Of a DNA stretch of 64,000 bases, positions 1 through 9,200 are shown one piece after another. Origin of the DNA: Paramuribaculum sp905193485 (GTDB taxonomy: Bacteria > Bacteroidota > Bacteroidia > Bacteroidales > Muribaculaceae); contig CABROH010000002.1 of assembly GCA_902472485.1 (NCBI GenBank), positions 18,184 to 82,183 of the forward strand. Reading direction: 5' to 3'. Below the pieces are notes generated by a model that searched no databases, had not been told where the DNA came from, and saw only the letters and a list, made by a program, of their open reading frames with translations. Made by a program: the position numbers and the translations under genes. Position 1 is the stretch's first letter; each line of letters begins with the position of its first letter.

Positions 1-1085
1 TGATCATAAGCACGTTGTAAGAACGAACTTACGACACCGAAATAGGATTTGCCGCCTCCCTTTGCTATGCCTGACGCGAGAGCCACAGCCTCTTGTTCGG
101 CGATTCCCACATCAACAAACTGACTGCCGGCCTGCTCGCGCCGATCAGGCGTAAATCCCAGCACGCCGGGAGTACCGGCTGTAATGGCCACAACCGTCGG
201 ATCTTGCTTCATGAGATTGAGCATATATTCGGCGGTCAGTGTACCATAGTCGGGTTCCTCACTCACCGACAAAGGATTACCGGTAGGGATATCAAACGGG
301 CCTCCGAAATGAAACCGTTCACGATATGTTTCAGCCGGAGCATATCCTTTTCCTTTCTGCGTGGCTACATGCACAACCACCGGATGATCTATATCCTTCA
401 CATCTTCAAACGCCTTGATTAGCGAAGCTATATCATTGCCATAAGGTACATACCGATAATCCAACCCAAGCGCCTTGAAATAATTGCAGGGTGCATTGCC
501 GTCTGATTCACGCAAAAGACGCAAATTGCCATATAGCCCCCCGTGGTTTTCGGCAATCGACATGTCGTTATCATTGACCACAACAATAAAACCCGACTTA
601 AGCGTCGCGGCAAAATCAAGACCTTCGAACGCCTCACCACCACTGAGCGAACCGTCACCGACAACGGCGATTATGTTTTCTTTTCCACCCGTGAGTTCAC
701 GCGCCTTCACAAGACCGCCGGCAAGGCTTACTCCGGTCGAGGTGTGACCGATTGTAAAAACGTCGGTCGGACTTTCTTTCGGATTGGTAAAACCGGTCAC
801 TTTGTTGTAATATTCCGGTTTTACGAATGCGTCCATACGGCCTGTGAGCATTTTGTGCACATAGCTTTGGTGAGACACATCATAGACAATCTTATCTACA
901 GGCAAATCAAATACATAATGCAAAGCTATCGACATCTCTACCATGCCGAGATTGGGACCGATATGCCCTCCATGACGGCTGAGTTTCATCAACAAAGCGT
1001 TTCTTATATCCGAAGCAAGTTCTTCGAGTTCGTCAACTGTGAGTTTTTTAATGTCAGACGGAGAGTGTATGTCCAGAAGATTCAT
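1..1085 (-). CDS. dxs: 1-deoxy-D-xylulose-5-phosphate synthase-like protein (5' part; runs off the window)
   Basis: The visible 361 codons are the N-terminal thiamine-diphosphate-binding half and the start of the second domain of a Dxs-family transketolase. Dxs condenses pyruvate and glyceraldehyde 3-phosphate in the first step of the MEP isoprenoid pathway. I read the thiamine site GDGSLSGG at residues 143-150 with the following NDND near 171. The conserved His loop reads GHTSTGVSLA from residue 113, whereas typical Dxs has GHSST. The visible part ends in a stretch resembling the Dxs SSFLQRAYDQ motif. The start ATG is the first in frame and lies about 50 bp downstream of a perfect TAnnTTTG box. 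The family is certain. Because of the variant loop, this could be the shorter Dxs-like subgroup rather than the standard enzyme. Confidence 0.9.
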   Translation of the reverse strand, partial: MNLLDIHSPSDIKKLTVDELEELASDIRNALLMKLSRHGGHIGPNLGMVEMSIALHYVFDLPVDKIVYDVSHQSYVHKMLTGRMDAFVKPEYYNKVTGFTNPKESPTDVFTIGHTSTGVSLAGGLVKARELTGGKENIIAVVGDGSLSGGEAFEGLDFAATLKSGFIVVVNDNDMSIAENHGGLYGNLRLLRESDGNAPCNYFKALGLDYRYVPYGNDIASLIKAFEDVKDIDHPVVVHVATQKGKGYAPAETYRERFHFGGPFDIPTGNPLSVSEEPDYGTLTAEYMLNLMKQDPTVVAITAGTPGVLGFTPDRREQAGSQFVDVGIAEQEAVALASGIAKGGGKSYFGVVSSFLQRAYD

Positions 1086-1114
1086 AATAGAAATAGATTT
1101 TATATTTTTGATAT

Positions 1115-1145
1115 CGTGAAGTTTTTCTAACTTCACGCAAAATTA
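1115..1145 (-). promoter_or_regulatory. dxs -7 box with adjacent perfect palindrome
   Basis: On the minus strand TAATTTTG (1145-1138) fits the Bacteroidota -7 consensus TAnnTTTG. No TTTG is visible at the usual -33 distance. Directly next to it lies an inverted repeat with 9-bp perfect arms (1115-1123 and 1129-1137) and a 5-nt loop. It would sit at the transcription start, so it could be an operator or a 5'-end stabilising hairpin. Confidence 0.5.
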
Positions 1146-1202
1146 CATACAATAGGATTCAGTGGCTTTACCCACATTACATTTTTTCTAACCATCATAA
1201 CA

Positions 1203-1233
1203 CTTCTTTGTTGCCACTTTCGCAACAAAGAAG
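1203..1233. repeat. 12-bp perfect inverted repeat, terminator- or operator-like
   Basis: Arms at 1203-1214 and 1222-1233 pair perfectly around a 7-nt loop, and T5 follows on the plus side at 1236-1240. The repeat lies between two divergent 5' ends, where a terminator is not expected. An operator, an attenuator upstream of the YqgE gene or a leftover terminator are all possible. The rest of 1146-1325 shows no gene. Confidence 0.5.
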
Positions 1234-1325
1234 CATTTTTAACAAAAAATAATTGCATACAAGCAGCCATTGACATATCTTTATAGAGTATTATCCGTCA
1301 AAAACGCCTACGCACCGCCAACGAC

Positions 1326-1928
1326 ATGATCAACTACGACGACATTCTGTTCAACATCCGCATTGCAAGTGGTATGCCTCATCCGGGAGCTTTGCTTGTG
1401 GCTGAGCCTTTTCTCAAAGATGAGCATTTTGTTCATGCCGTAATATGTCTTGTCGAATATACCCCGACTTCAACCGCCATGGGAATTGTGCTCAATCATC
1501 CCACAGCCTATACCCTTCAGGGGCTCGTCGAGGGAGTGAAACGAAAGGAAAACATAAGAGTGTGGTGTGGCGGACCGATGTCATGCGACCGCTTATATTA
1601 TGTACACACGCTCGGCGAGCTTTTGCCGGGAAGCCGGGAGATCACTGCAGGGCTATACATCGGCGGCGATTTCGAGGCAATGCTCGACTATGTAAACTCT
1701 GGCTGCGACATTGACGGATATATCCGTTTTTTCATAGGCTATAGCGGTTGGAGCCGTGACCAGCTTGATCCGGAGATTCATGATCATGTGTGGGCCGTGA
1801 CTGAAATACCGGAAACGCGCAGAGTGCTTTCAGGCAATGAGAAAGGCTATTGGCACCGGCATGTACGCGCCTTAGGGCCGGCGTTTCGTGGATGGCTTTA
1901 TCACCCGCGGAATCCACAGCTTAACTGA
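1326..1928 (+). CDS. YqgE/AlgH (UPF0301) family protein
   Basis: This 200-residue protein matches the UPF0301/AlgH family, small cytoplasmic proteins whose biochemical role is unknown. Recognisable family features are the N-terminal PHPGALLVAEPFLKD block, the MGIVLNHPT block near residues 53-61, VWCGGPM near 79, and the C-terminal FFIGYSGWS segment. Its length suits the family. The ATG start is the only good one after the inverted repeat at 1203-1233. A TATCTTTA sequence at 1276-1283 is a near match to the -7 box and may be its promoter. A short hairpin after the stop (1983-2006) overlaps the promoter of the next gene. The old name 'transcriptional regulator AlgH' should not be taken as a function. 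Confidence 0.92.
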   Translation: MINYDDILFNIRIASGMPHPGALLVAEPFLKDEHFVHAVICLVEYTPTSTAMGIVLNHPTAYTLQGLVEGVKRKENIRVWCGGPMSCDRLYYVHTLGELLPGSREITAGLYIGGDFEAMLDYVNSGCDIDGYIRFFIGYSGWSRDQLDPEIHDHVWAVTEIPETRRVLSGNEKGYWHRHVRALGPAFRGWLYHPRNPQLN

Positions 1929-1993
1929 CATCGCGTCCGATTGCAGCACACCGGCTCAATTCAATGTCTATGAATACCTCTGGCGAATGGCTA

Positions 1994-2025
1994 TTTGGCC
2001 ATTTGCGCTTTTATTGCTACTTTTG
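1994..2025 (+). promoter_or_regulatory. promoter of the DEAD-box helicase gene
   Basis: TTTG at 1994-1997 and TACTTTTG at 2018-2025 are separated by 20 bp, which fits the Bacteroidota -33/-7 pattern. The start codon is 41 bp downstream. The -33 element lies in the loop of a hairpin (arms 1983-1991 and 1998-2006) that may be the terminator of the preceding gene. Confidence 0.65.
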
Positions 2026-2066
2026 TGACTGAAAAAGCTTTTTTTAATTATATATGATTCCAACCG

Positions 2067-3494
2067 ATGAGGTTCGACGAATTTGACTTAAACTACGATG
2101 TGCTCGACGCCCTTGACGCTATGCGGTTCAGCGAGTGCACCCCGATACAAGAAAAGACCATTCCACTCACCCTTGATGGCCGCGACCTTATAGCTGTGGC
2201 ACAGACCGGAACCGGCAAAACGGCAGCATACCTGCTCCCGGTCCTCAACCGTCTGGCCGACGGTGAATTCCCGGAAGACGCTGTCAACTGTATCGTCATG
2301 GCTCCGACTCGCGAACTGGCCATGCAGATCGACCGCCAGCTTGAAGGATTCGGCTATTTCATGAACATCAGTTCACTGGCTGTGTATGGCGGTACGGATG
2401 GTGCGACATTCGCACGCCAGCAAAAGAGCCTTCTGCTTGGCGCTGACATAGTCATCGCCACACCCGGACGTCTTATAGCGCATCTTCAGATGGGCAAAAT
2501 AGATCTTTCGCGTGTCAGTTTCTTTATCCTCGACGAAGCCGACCGCATGCTCGACATGGGGTTTTACGACGACATCATGCAGGTTGTCAAGCATCTGCCG
2601 ACCGAACGCCAGACACTCATGTTTTCGGCCACGATGCCGCCAAAAATCCAGCAACTCGCCAAGACAATATTACACGATCCGGCGGAAGTGAAAATAGCCG
2701 TATCACGGCCGGCGGACAAGATACATCAGCTCGTGGCCTTTTGTCACGAGCCTCAGAAGGCTGATATCCTCAAACAGATGCTTCGCGAGTCGAATGCCCG
2801 ACGAGTCATTGTTTTCGCCTCATCGAAACTGAAAGTAAAGGATCTGGCTCGCGATATGCGACGTTCAGGTTTCAAAATCGGAGAGATGCACTCCGATCTC
2901 GACCAAAGTCGACGTGACGAAGTGATGCACAATTTCAAATCGGGTCACACCGATATTCTTGTAGCCACCGACATCGTTGCCCGCGGTATCGACATCGACG
3001 ATATCACCATGGTAGTCAACTTCGACGTTCCTCACGATGCGGAAGATTACGTACACCGCATCGGACGAACGGCTCGTGCCGATGCCGACGGTGAAGCGCT
3101 CACGTTAGTAAGCGAACGCGACAGACGCCGTTGGAACGACATAGAGAAGTTTCTCGGCAAACGCATCGAACGCCTTCCGGGCGAAGGCTCCGGAACCGGC
3201 TCCACGACTACAGCCTCGAAAACCGGCTCATGCGACAGACAGCGAAACCACCAAAACGCCGAAAGCAAAAACAGACATCAGCGCAACCGTCGTAAAGGAG
3301 GGAAACCGGCTAAAGCGGAACCGAAAATGACAGCTACGACAAAACCGGAGTCAATGCAGGCTACCGAACGCGAAGCCGACAAAAACGGATCACAAAAACC
3401 CAAACGCCGCAACCACCGTGGCGGACGTAACCGTAACCGGCATCGCAACCGTCCAGAAACGCCGACGGCAGAACAGGCTCCGGCAACTGAATAA
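2067..3494 (+). CDS. DEAD-box ATP-dependent RNA helicase (RhlE-like)
   Basis: A 475-residue helicase with a complete motif set: Q motif ending at Gln28, Walker A AQTGTGKT at 45-52, PTREL at 80-84, DEAD at 156-159, SAT at 187-189, and C-terminal-lobe motifs including ARGID and HRIGRTAR. DEAD-box enzymes unwind short RNA duplexes during ribosome assembly and mRNA turnover. From about residue 375 the protein becomes a long, basic, low-complexity tail rich in Asn, Arg, Lys and Gly, typical of RhlE-type enzymes and likely a non-specific RNA-binding extension. It has its own promoter. Its stop lies 2 bp from the stop of a convergent gene, with no room for a terminator between them. The subgroup assignment is less certain than the family. 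Confidence 0.95.
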   Translation: MRFDEFDLNYDVLDALDAMRFSECTPIQEKTIPLTLDGRDLIAVAQTGTGKTAAYLLPVLNRLADGEFPEDAVNCIVMAPTRELAMQIDRQLEGFGYFMNISSLAVYGGTDGATFARQQKSLLLGADIVIATPGRLIAHLQMGKIDLSRVSFFILDEADRMLDMGFYDDIMQVVKHLPTERQTLMFSATMPPKIQQLAKTILHDPAEVKIAVSRPADKIHQLVAFCHEPQKADILKQMLRESNARRVIVFASSKLKVKDLARDMRRSGFKIGEMHSDLDQSRRDEVMHNFKSGHTDILVATDIVARGIDIDDITMVVNFDVPHDAEDYVHRIGRTARADADGEALTLVSERDRRRWNDIEKFLGKRIERLPGEGSGTGSTTTASKTGSCDRQRNHQNAESKNRHQRNRRKGGKPAKAEPKMTATTKPESMQATEREADKNGSQKPKRRNHRGGRNRNRHRNRPETPTAEQAPATE

Positions 3495-3496
3495 TA

Positions 3497-3937
3497 TCAG
3501 TCGTCGTAACGCTGGAATTCGCCAGCTTTGTTGAATTTGAGATCCAATCCGTTGGACAACTCCACATCATAACCGGAGCGATCACGTTCAATTCCTATAA
3601 TCCGTTGTCCGTTATGATTCTTCTTCACAAAATTTGCCACGCCAGCAGGCACAATCGCCGAAGGGACTGATGATGTGCGGGATGTTTCAATCTCTTTCCA
3701 GTTGCCTCCGCGATCAAACTTTATCTCGGTGCCGTCAGTGAGTACGACTTCATAATCGTCGATACGACCCAATGTCTTGTCTATCTTTATCACACTCACT
3801 TTTGACTTGAAATGTGTGTCGATGGTAGTCCGGGCGGCCTGCGGAAGCACTGACACATCACGGCTGTAACTATCGCGAGCCGAAGCGACTGCAAAACCAA
3901 GGATGGCGACAAAAGCGAACAGAGCTATACGTTTCAT
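3497..3937 (-). CDS. secreted PepSY-like (DUF2874) protein
   Basis: A 146-residue protein with a cleavable signal peptide (MKRIALFAFVAILGFAVASA, cut about residue 20). Two similar units follow: one around DDYEVVLTDGTEIKFDRGGNW and one around GYDVELSNGLDLKFNKAGEF. This repeated strand-turn pattern is typical of PepSY-like DUF2874 periplasmic proteins, which are common in Bacteroides. The molecular role is unknown; some relatives were named for a fold resemblance to beta-lactamase inhibitory protein. The gene stands alone on the minus strand, divergent from the pseudouridine synthase gene. Confidence 0.85.
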   Translation of the reverse strand: MKRIALFAFVAILGFAVASARDSYSRDVSVLPQAARTTIDTHFKSKVSVIKIDKTLGRIDDYEVVLTDGTEIKFDRGGNWKEIETSRTSSVPSAIVPAGVANFVKKNHNGQRIIGIERDRSGYDVELSNGLDLKFNKAGEFQRYDD

Positions 3938-4040
3938 ATTTTCAATGTTTTAGAATTACTTATATAAAATAACAGCCACGACGTGGAAAAGTTGCCCGAC
4001 GTGCGATAAAACGGCCATGAAATTGCATCACGTTTATGCA

Positions 4041-4056
4041 TAATTTTGTACTTTTG
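4041..4056 (+). promoter_or_regulatory. two abutting TAnnTTTG boxes upstream of the RluA-type gene
   Basis: TAATTTTG (4041-4048) and TACTTTTG (4049-4056) lie back to back, 27-42 bp before the start codon at 4083. Either could act as a -7 element. No TTTG is visible at the ideal -33 distance. Confidence 0.5.
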
Positions 4057-4082
4057 CAGTAATAATCAGTTCACGGCAACGC

Positions 4083-4754
4083 ATGGAAATACTCTATGAA
4101 GACAATCACATCATCATTGTCAACAAACGGCCAGGAGAGATAGTGCAGGGCGACAAGACCGGCGACCGGCCGTTGGTGGAAGATGTGCGTCAATATATCA
4201 AAGAACGCTACGGCAAACCGGGCAATGTATTTTGCGGCGTAGTACACCGACTCGACCGTCCGGTGTGGGGTCTGGTGATTTTCGCAAAAACATCCAAGGC
4301 ATTGTCACGGCTAAACGATATGTTCCGTAACGGCCAAGTGCGCAAAACATATCGGGCGCTCACCAGAAACATGCCCCAACCGCCTCAAGGGCGAATTGTA
4401 AGTTATATTACCACCACCGAACGGAACAACAAATCCTATTCATGGCCCGAGCCACGCGCCGGAGCCAAAGAAGCCGCATTGAGCTATCGACATATCGGTT
4501 CGTCGGACCGCTACCATTTGCTTGAGATCAACCTTGAAACAGGCCGCAAGCACCAGATTCGTGTGCAACTCGCATCAATCGGCTGCCCAATACGTGGTGA
4601 CTTGAAATATGGTGACCGCCGCTCCAATCCCGACGGAAGCATCTCGCTGCAGGCTTTCCGCATCGAATTCAAGCATCCGGTGAGCCATAAAAACATATGT
4701 ATAACCGCCCCACTGCCCGACGACCGCCTGTGGCAGGCATTCAACGCCGAATGA
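4083..4754 (+). CDS. RluA-family RNA pseudouridine synthase
   Basis: This 223-residue protein is a single-domain RluA-type pseudouridine synthase without an S4 domain. Such enzymes isomerise specific uridines in rRNA or tRNA. The active-site motif HRLDR is at 55-59, with catalytic Asp58. The LETGRKHQIRVQLASIG block and the GDLKYG block near the C-terminus are the other family signatures. Which RNA position it modifies cannot be read from the sequence. It opens a plus-strand run. The metA start follows its stop after 1 bp, suggesting co-transcription without implying a shared function. Confidence 0.93.
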   Translation: MEILYEDNHIIIVNKRPGEIVQGDKTGDRPLVEDVRQYIKERYGKPGNVFCGVVHRLDRPVWGLVIFAKTSKALSRLNDMFRNGQVRKTYRALTRNMPQPPQGRIVSYITTTERNNKSYSWPEPRAGAKEAALSYRHIGSSDRYHLLEINLETGRKHQIRVQLASIGCPIRGDLKYGDRRSNPDGSISLQAFRIEFKHPVSHKNICITAPLPDDRLWQAFNAE

Positions 4755-4755
4755 C

Positions 4756-5634
4756 ATGCCCGTCATAATCGACCCCGCCCTGCCGGCAGCATCGTTGTTG
4801 AAAAACGAGAATGCCTCTTTTCTTGCCGCTGACGGTGAGAAAGCCGATATAACAATGGCGTTCATCAATCTCATGCCTGTCAAACCGGACACCGAACGCG
4901 ACTTTCTACGCATAATAGCTCCGAGCCGACATATTGTAGACGTAAAACTTGTCAACATGGCATCACACAAATGCCGCAACACGACAGCCGAACATCTACA
5001 ACGGTTCTACACAACGTTCGACAGGCTTCAAAGCCATCCAGACTGTGCGATCATTACCGGAGCCCCGCTTGAAAACGTGAGATTCGAAAATGTCGACTAC
5101 TGGCAGGAAATCACTGATGTTTTCGATGATCTTCGCCGGCACTCCATTCCGACGCTTTACATCTGTTGGGGCGCCTATGCCGCGCTCTATCATTTTCATG
5201 GAGTGAAGATGCATCTTCTGTCCACAAAACTTTCGGGCGTATATCCCCATCACATCGACAATCCGCGTTCCTCAATGCTCAAGGGGCTCAAAGAACCATT
5301 CTATATCCCGCACAGCCGTTTCGCGACATGGAATCATGGCGAAATCATTGACATAGACGAAATCACAGTTGAAGCATCCGGACGTCAACAAGGTCCCTAC
5401 CTGCTTTCATCACGATATCATCCGGAATATTATTTCACCGGTCACGGCGAATATGACACTTTCACTCTTGACAACGAATATCGCCGGGACATAGGCAAAG
5501 GCTTAAATCCACATGTTCCCGTCAACTACTATCCCGACGACGATCCGTCTCAAATGCCTTCCGACAGATGGCACGACACGGCAACAGCCATAATGTCGAA
5601 CTGGCTTGATGAAGTCATCGCGCACCAACACTAA
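4756..5634 (+). CDS. metA: MetA homoserine O-acyltransferase, probably acetyl-CoA-dependent
   Basis: A 292-residue MetA-family enzyme, which activates homoserine in methionine synthesis. The nucleophile is Cys137 in CWGAYA. The catalytic His and Glu lie in GHGEYD near the C-terminus, and KLSGVY is present. In this family the residue after GAPL sets acyl-CoA choice: E. coli has Gly (GAPLG) and uses succinyl-CoA, while enzymes with Glu use acetyl-CoA. Here it is Glu106 (GAPLE), so this is predicted to be a homoserine O-acetyltransferase despite the usual name O-succinyltransferase. That prediction is inference from published structure-function work on the family. No other methionine gene lies nearby. 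Confidence 0.93.
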   Translation: MPVIIDPALPAASLLKNENASFLAADGEKADITMAFINLMPVKPDTERDFLRIIAPSRHIVDVKLVNMASHKCRNTTAEHLQRFYTTFDRLQSHPDCAIITGAPLENVRFENVDYWQEITDVFDDLRRHSIPTLYICWGAYAALYHFHGVKMHLLSTKLSGVYPHHIDNPRSSMLKGLKEPFYIPHSRFATWNHGEIIDIDEITVEASGRQQGPYLLSSRYHPEYYFTGHGEYDTFTLDNEYRRDIGKGLNPHVPVNYYPDDDPSQMPSDRWHDTATAIMSNWLDEVIAHQH

Positions 5635-5640
5635 GACAAC

Positions 5641-6222
5641 ATGATTGAATATATCTGTGGCTCCATAGCCGAACTCACCCCTACCTACGCCGTATTAGAA
5701 TGCAACGGCGTGGGCTACATGCTTTGCATCACACTTACAACATTTTCCGCCCTTGAAGGGGCACCGCAAACCAAACTGCTTGTCCACGAATCGATACGCG
5801 AGGATGCCCACCAGCTGTTTGGATTCCTCTCCGACCGGGAGCGACAGCTGTTTCGACTGCTCATCGGAGTTTCCGGTGTCGGAGCAAACACCGCCCGCAT
5901 GATATTATCGTCAATACCGGCACCTGAACTCGAGGCCGTTATTGCCGGGGGTGACCATTCACGCCTTAAAAACGTGAAGGGCATAGGCATAAAAACCGCC
6001 CAACGCATCATTGTTGACCTCCGCGACAAAATAAAACCCACAACCGATACGTTAATCAATCAGTCCGCAACGGTTTCCGACGTCTACGACGAAGCACTTC
6101 TTGCCCTTGTGATGCTCGGCTTCGCACGCCAGCAATCACAGAAAGCGCTTAAGAAGATATTCGATGCCGATCCGACAATCAAAGTTGAGTCGGCGATAAA
6201 GAAAGCATTGGCTATGATGTGA
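5641..6222 (+). CDS. ruvA: Holliday junction DNA helicase subunit RuvA
   Basis: 193 residues, the normal RuvA length. RuvA binds four-way DNA junctions and loads the RuvB motor for branch migration. Visible features are the N-terminal OB-fold (MIEYICGSIAELTPTYAVLE), two helix-hairpin-helix motifs (LIGVSGVGANTARMILS and VKGIGIKTAQRIIVDL), and the small C-terminal domain III (EALLALVMLGFARQQSQKAL) that contacts RuvB. It starts 6 bp after metA. The next gene is sprA, an adjacency I recall from other Bacteroidota. Confidence 0.97.
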   Translation: MIEYICGSIAELTPTYAVLECNGVGYMLCITLTTFSALEGAPQTKLLVHESIREDAHQLFGFLSDRERQLFRLLIGVSGVGANTARMILSSIPAPELEAVIAGGDHSRLKNVKGIGIKTAQRIIVDLRDKIKPTTDTLINQSATVSDVYDEALLALVMLGFARQQSQKALKKIFDADPTIKVESAIKKALAMM

Positions 6223-6287
6223 TGACTTGACCTACCGCTCATGCCATGACATCGTAAATCGTTGCGACAACGCGTTCAACACTCACT

Positions 6288-9200
6288 GTGGCAACCAGTA
6301 ACAACCGACATATACGCCCCCATTTCACACCATTGCGCATCGTCCTATGGACGGTGGCATTGGCTATTATGGTCTGTGGCACTTCGTCCTGGGCACAATA
6401 CTACAAGTCGGAACTTCCGCCACCGGCTCCTCCGGCGAGCACATCGCCGCCTCCACTTTCTCAAATTGATTCGATAATGCTGCCTTCGCCCGTGCAGCAG
6501 ACCGTTCCGCAAACCTATGAGGAACTGATGGGGCAGGAATTCTCAGCCGATCTTGCCACGCCATCCAACATCACGACTCAAGCTGAATTCGACCCGGAAA
6601 CGGGTTGTTACATTATACGCACGCGCGTGGGCGACATGGACATCGCGACTCCATTCATCATGTCGGAGGCACAATACAACAACTGGCAGATGCGCAAATC
6701 GATGCAGGAATATTATCGTCAACGCAACGCCGAACTTCTCACCGAAAAAGGCGACAGAAAACCATTTGACATCCTTGACATGAATTTCGCACTCGGGCCA
6801 TTGGAAAAGATCTTCGGCCCCGGAGGTGTCAGCCTGAAGACACAAGGATCCGTTCAGATCGATATGGGCATAAAGTCAACCAAAACCGACAACCCCGCGT
6901 TATCGCTCAACTCGCGCCGCAAGACTTTTTTCGATTTCAATCAGAAGATTCAGGCCTCAATCGCCGCATCGGTCGGCGACCGTCTGAATTTCAACATGAC
7001 CTACAACACCGACGCCACCTTTGATTTCGATTCCAAAAACATCAAGCTTCAATATGAGGGCAAGGAAGACGACATTGTGAAAAGCATTGAAGCAGGCAAC
7101 GTCAGCATGACCACCGGCTCACAGCTCATACGAGGCAGCACTGCTCTCTTCGGCATCAAGACCAAATTGCAGTTCGGTCGTTTGACTGCCACCGCACTCA
7201 TTTCACAACAGAATTCAGAATCACGTTCGATCAGCACAAAAGGCGGTGTACAGACCACGCCATTCTCAATCACTGCTGACAACTACGACCAGAACCGCCA
7301 CTACTTTCTGGCTCATTTCTTCCGCGACAACTACGATCGTTTCGCATCCAAACTCCCTTACGTGTCGTCGGGCGTACAGATCACCCGTGTCGAAGTGTGG
7401 GTCACCAACAAAAACAGCAACTTCAATCAGAGCCGTAACGTCGTGGCATTCATGGATCTTGGCGAAAGCTCCCATCTGGCCAACAATTACTGGCAGGGAA
7501 ACACCTCGCTTCCAAATCCGGCCAATGCATCAAACAACCTTCTTTCGACGATCAAGACCGATTATCCCGACGCTCGCAACATCAGCTCAGTCACACAAGC
7601 CTTGGCACCTCTCGCCGCTTACGGCATTGAAGGCGGCCATGACTATGAGAAAGTCGAGAGCGCTCGTCTGCTGGGAGAAAGCGAATACACTGTCAACACC
7701 ACGCTCGGCTATATCTCGTTTAAAAGCCAGATGAACCCCGACGATGTTGTAGGCATCGCATTTGAATACACCTATAACGGAAAAGTCTATCAGGTGGGGG
7801 AATTTTCATCGGATATCACTCAGACCGACCGCTCTCTCTACGTGAAAATGCTTAAGGGAACCACCGTAGCCACCCAGCTTCCTGTGTGGGACCTTATGAT
7901 GAAAAACGTATATTCCCTCGGCGCTTATCAGTTGCAAAGCAACAACTTCAAACTGCAGATAAAATATCTGTCAGACACAACCGGAACGCAAATCAACTAC
8001 CTTCCTGTGCCCGGCATATCCGACGTGCCGCTTCTTCAGGTGATGAATCTCGACCGCCTCGATTCCAACCAGGGCTCGAATGCCGACGGATTTTTCGATT
8101 ATATCGAGGGCTACACGATCCAATCGTCAACCGGCAAAGTGATATTTCCTGTCGTCGAGCCATTCGGTTCTCATCTTGCCGCCAAAATCGGCAATCCGGC
8201 TATAGCTGAACGCTATGTCTATCAGGAACTCTATGACTCGACGCTCGTCGTGGCACGACAGTTTGCCGACAAGAACAAATTCATGCTCGTCGGTGAATAT
8301 CAGGCATCGGCCGGTTCGCAGATACGCCTCAATGCCATGAACGTACCTCGCGGTTCAGTGGTGGTGACGGCAGGCGGCGTAGTGCTCACTGAAAACAGCG
8401 ACTACACCGTCGACTATTCAATGGGTATAGTCACAATCACCAACCAGAGTATCATTGATTCGGGACAAAACATCAGTGTCACTCTTGAAAATCAGTCGCT
8501 CTTCTCCATGCAGCGTAAAACACTTCTCGGACTCGACTTGAGCTATGCCTTCAACAAAGATTTCACCATCGGAGGGACACTTCTTCATTATGGAGAGAAA
8601 GCGCTCACTGAAAAGGTGAATATTGGCGATGAAATTGTCAACAACACCATGTGGGGAGTCAACTTTTCCTACAACAAAGAATTCATGTGGCTGACCAACC
8701 TCATCAACCGAATCCCTACCGTCAACGCCACAGCACCTTCACGACTATCGCTACAAGGCGAATTTGCCCAGCTCATACCTCACGCACAGAAAAGCGGCTC
8801 CAACAAGGGCAGCTCCTTTATCGACGATTTTGAATCGGCTCAGACCGGAATCGACCTCCGTTCGCCATATTCATGGTTTCTCGCCTCAACCCCATACGAC
8901 AACGGAGCTTCGGCACTATTTCCGGAAGCCGCCCTGAGCAACAACGTGGACTACGGGAAAAACCGCGCACTGCTCAACTGGTATTTCATTGACCGCATGT
9001 TCACCTCCCGCAACTCCTCGCTCGCGCCCGGTTACATAAGAAGTGATCTCAAACAACTCTCAAATCCTTACGTGAGAGAGATCACAATGCGAGAGATATA
9101 TCCTGAACGACAACAGACCTATGGCGAATCTTCAACCATACAGACTCTCAACCTTTCTTTCTACCCCCGTGAACGCGGCCCTTACAATCTTGACGCAACC

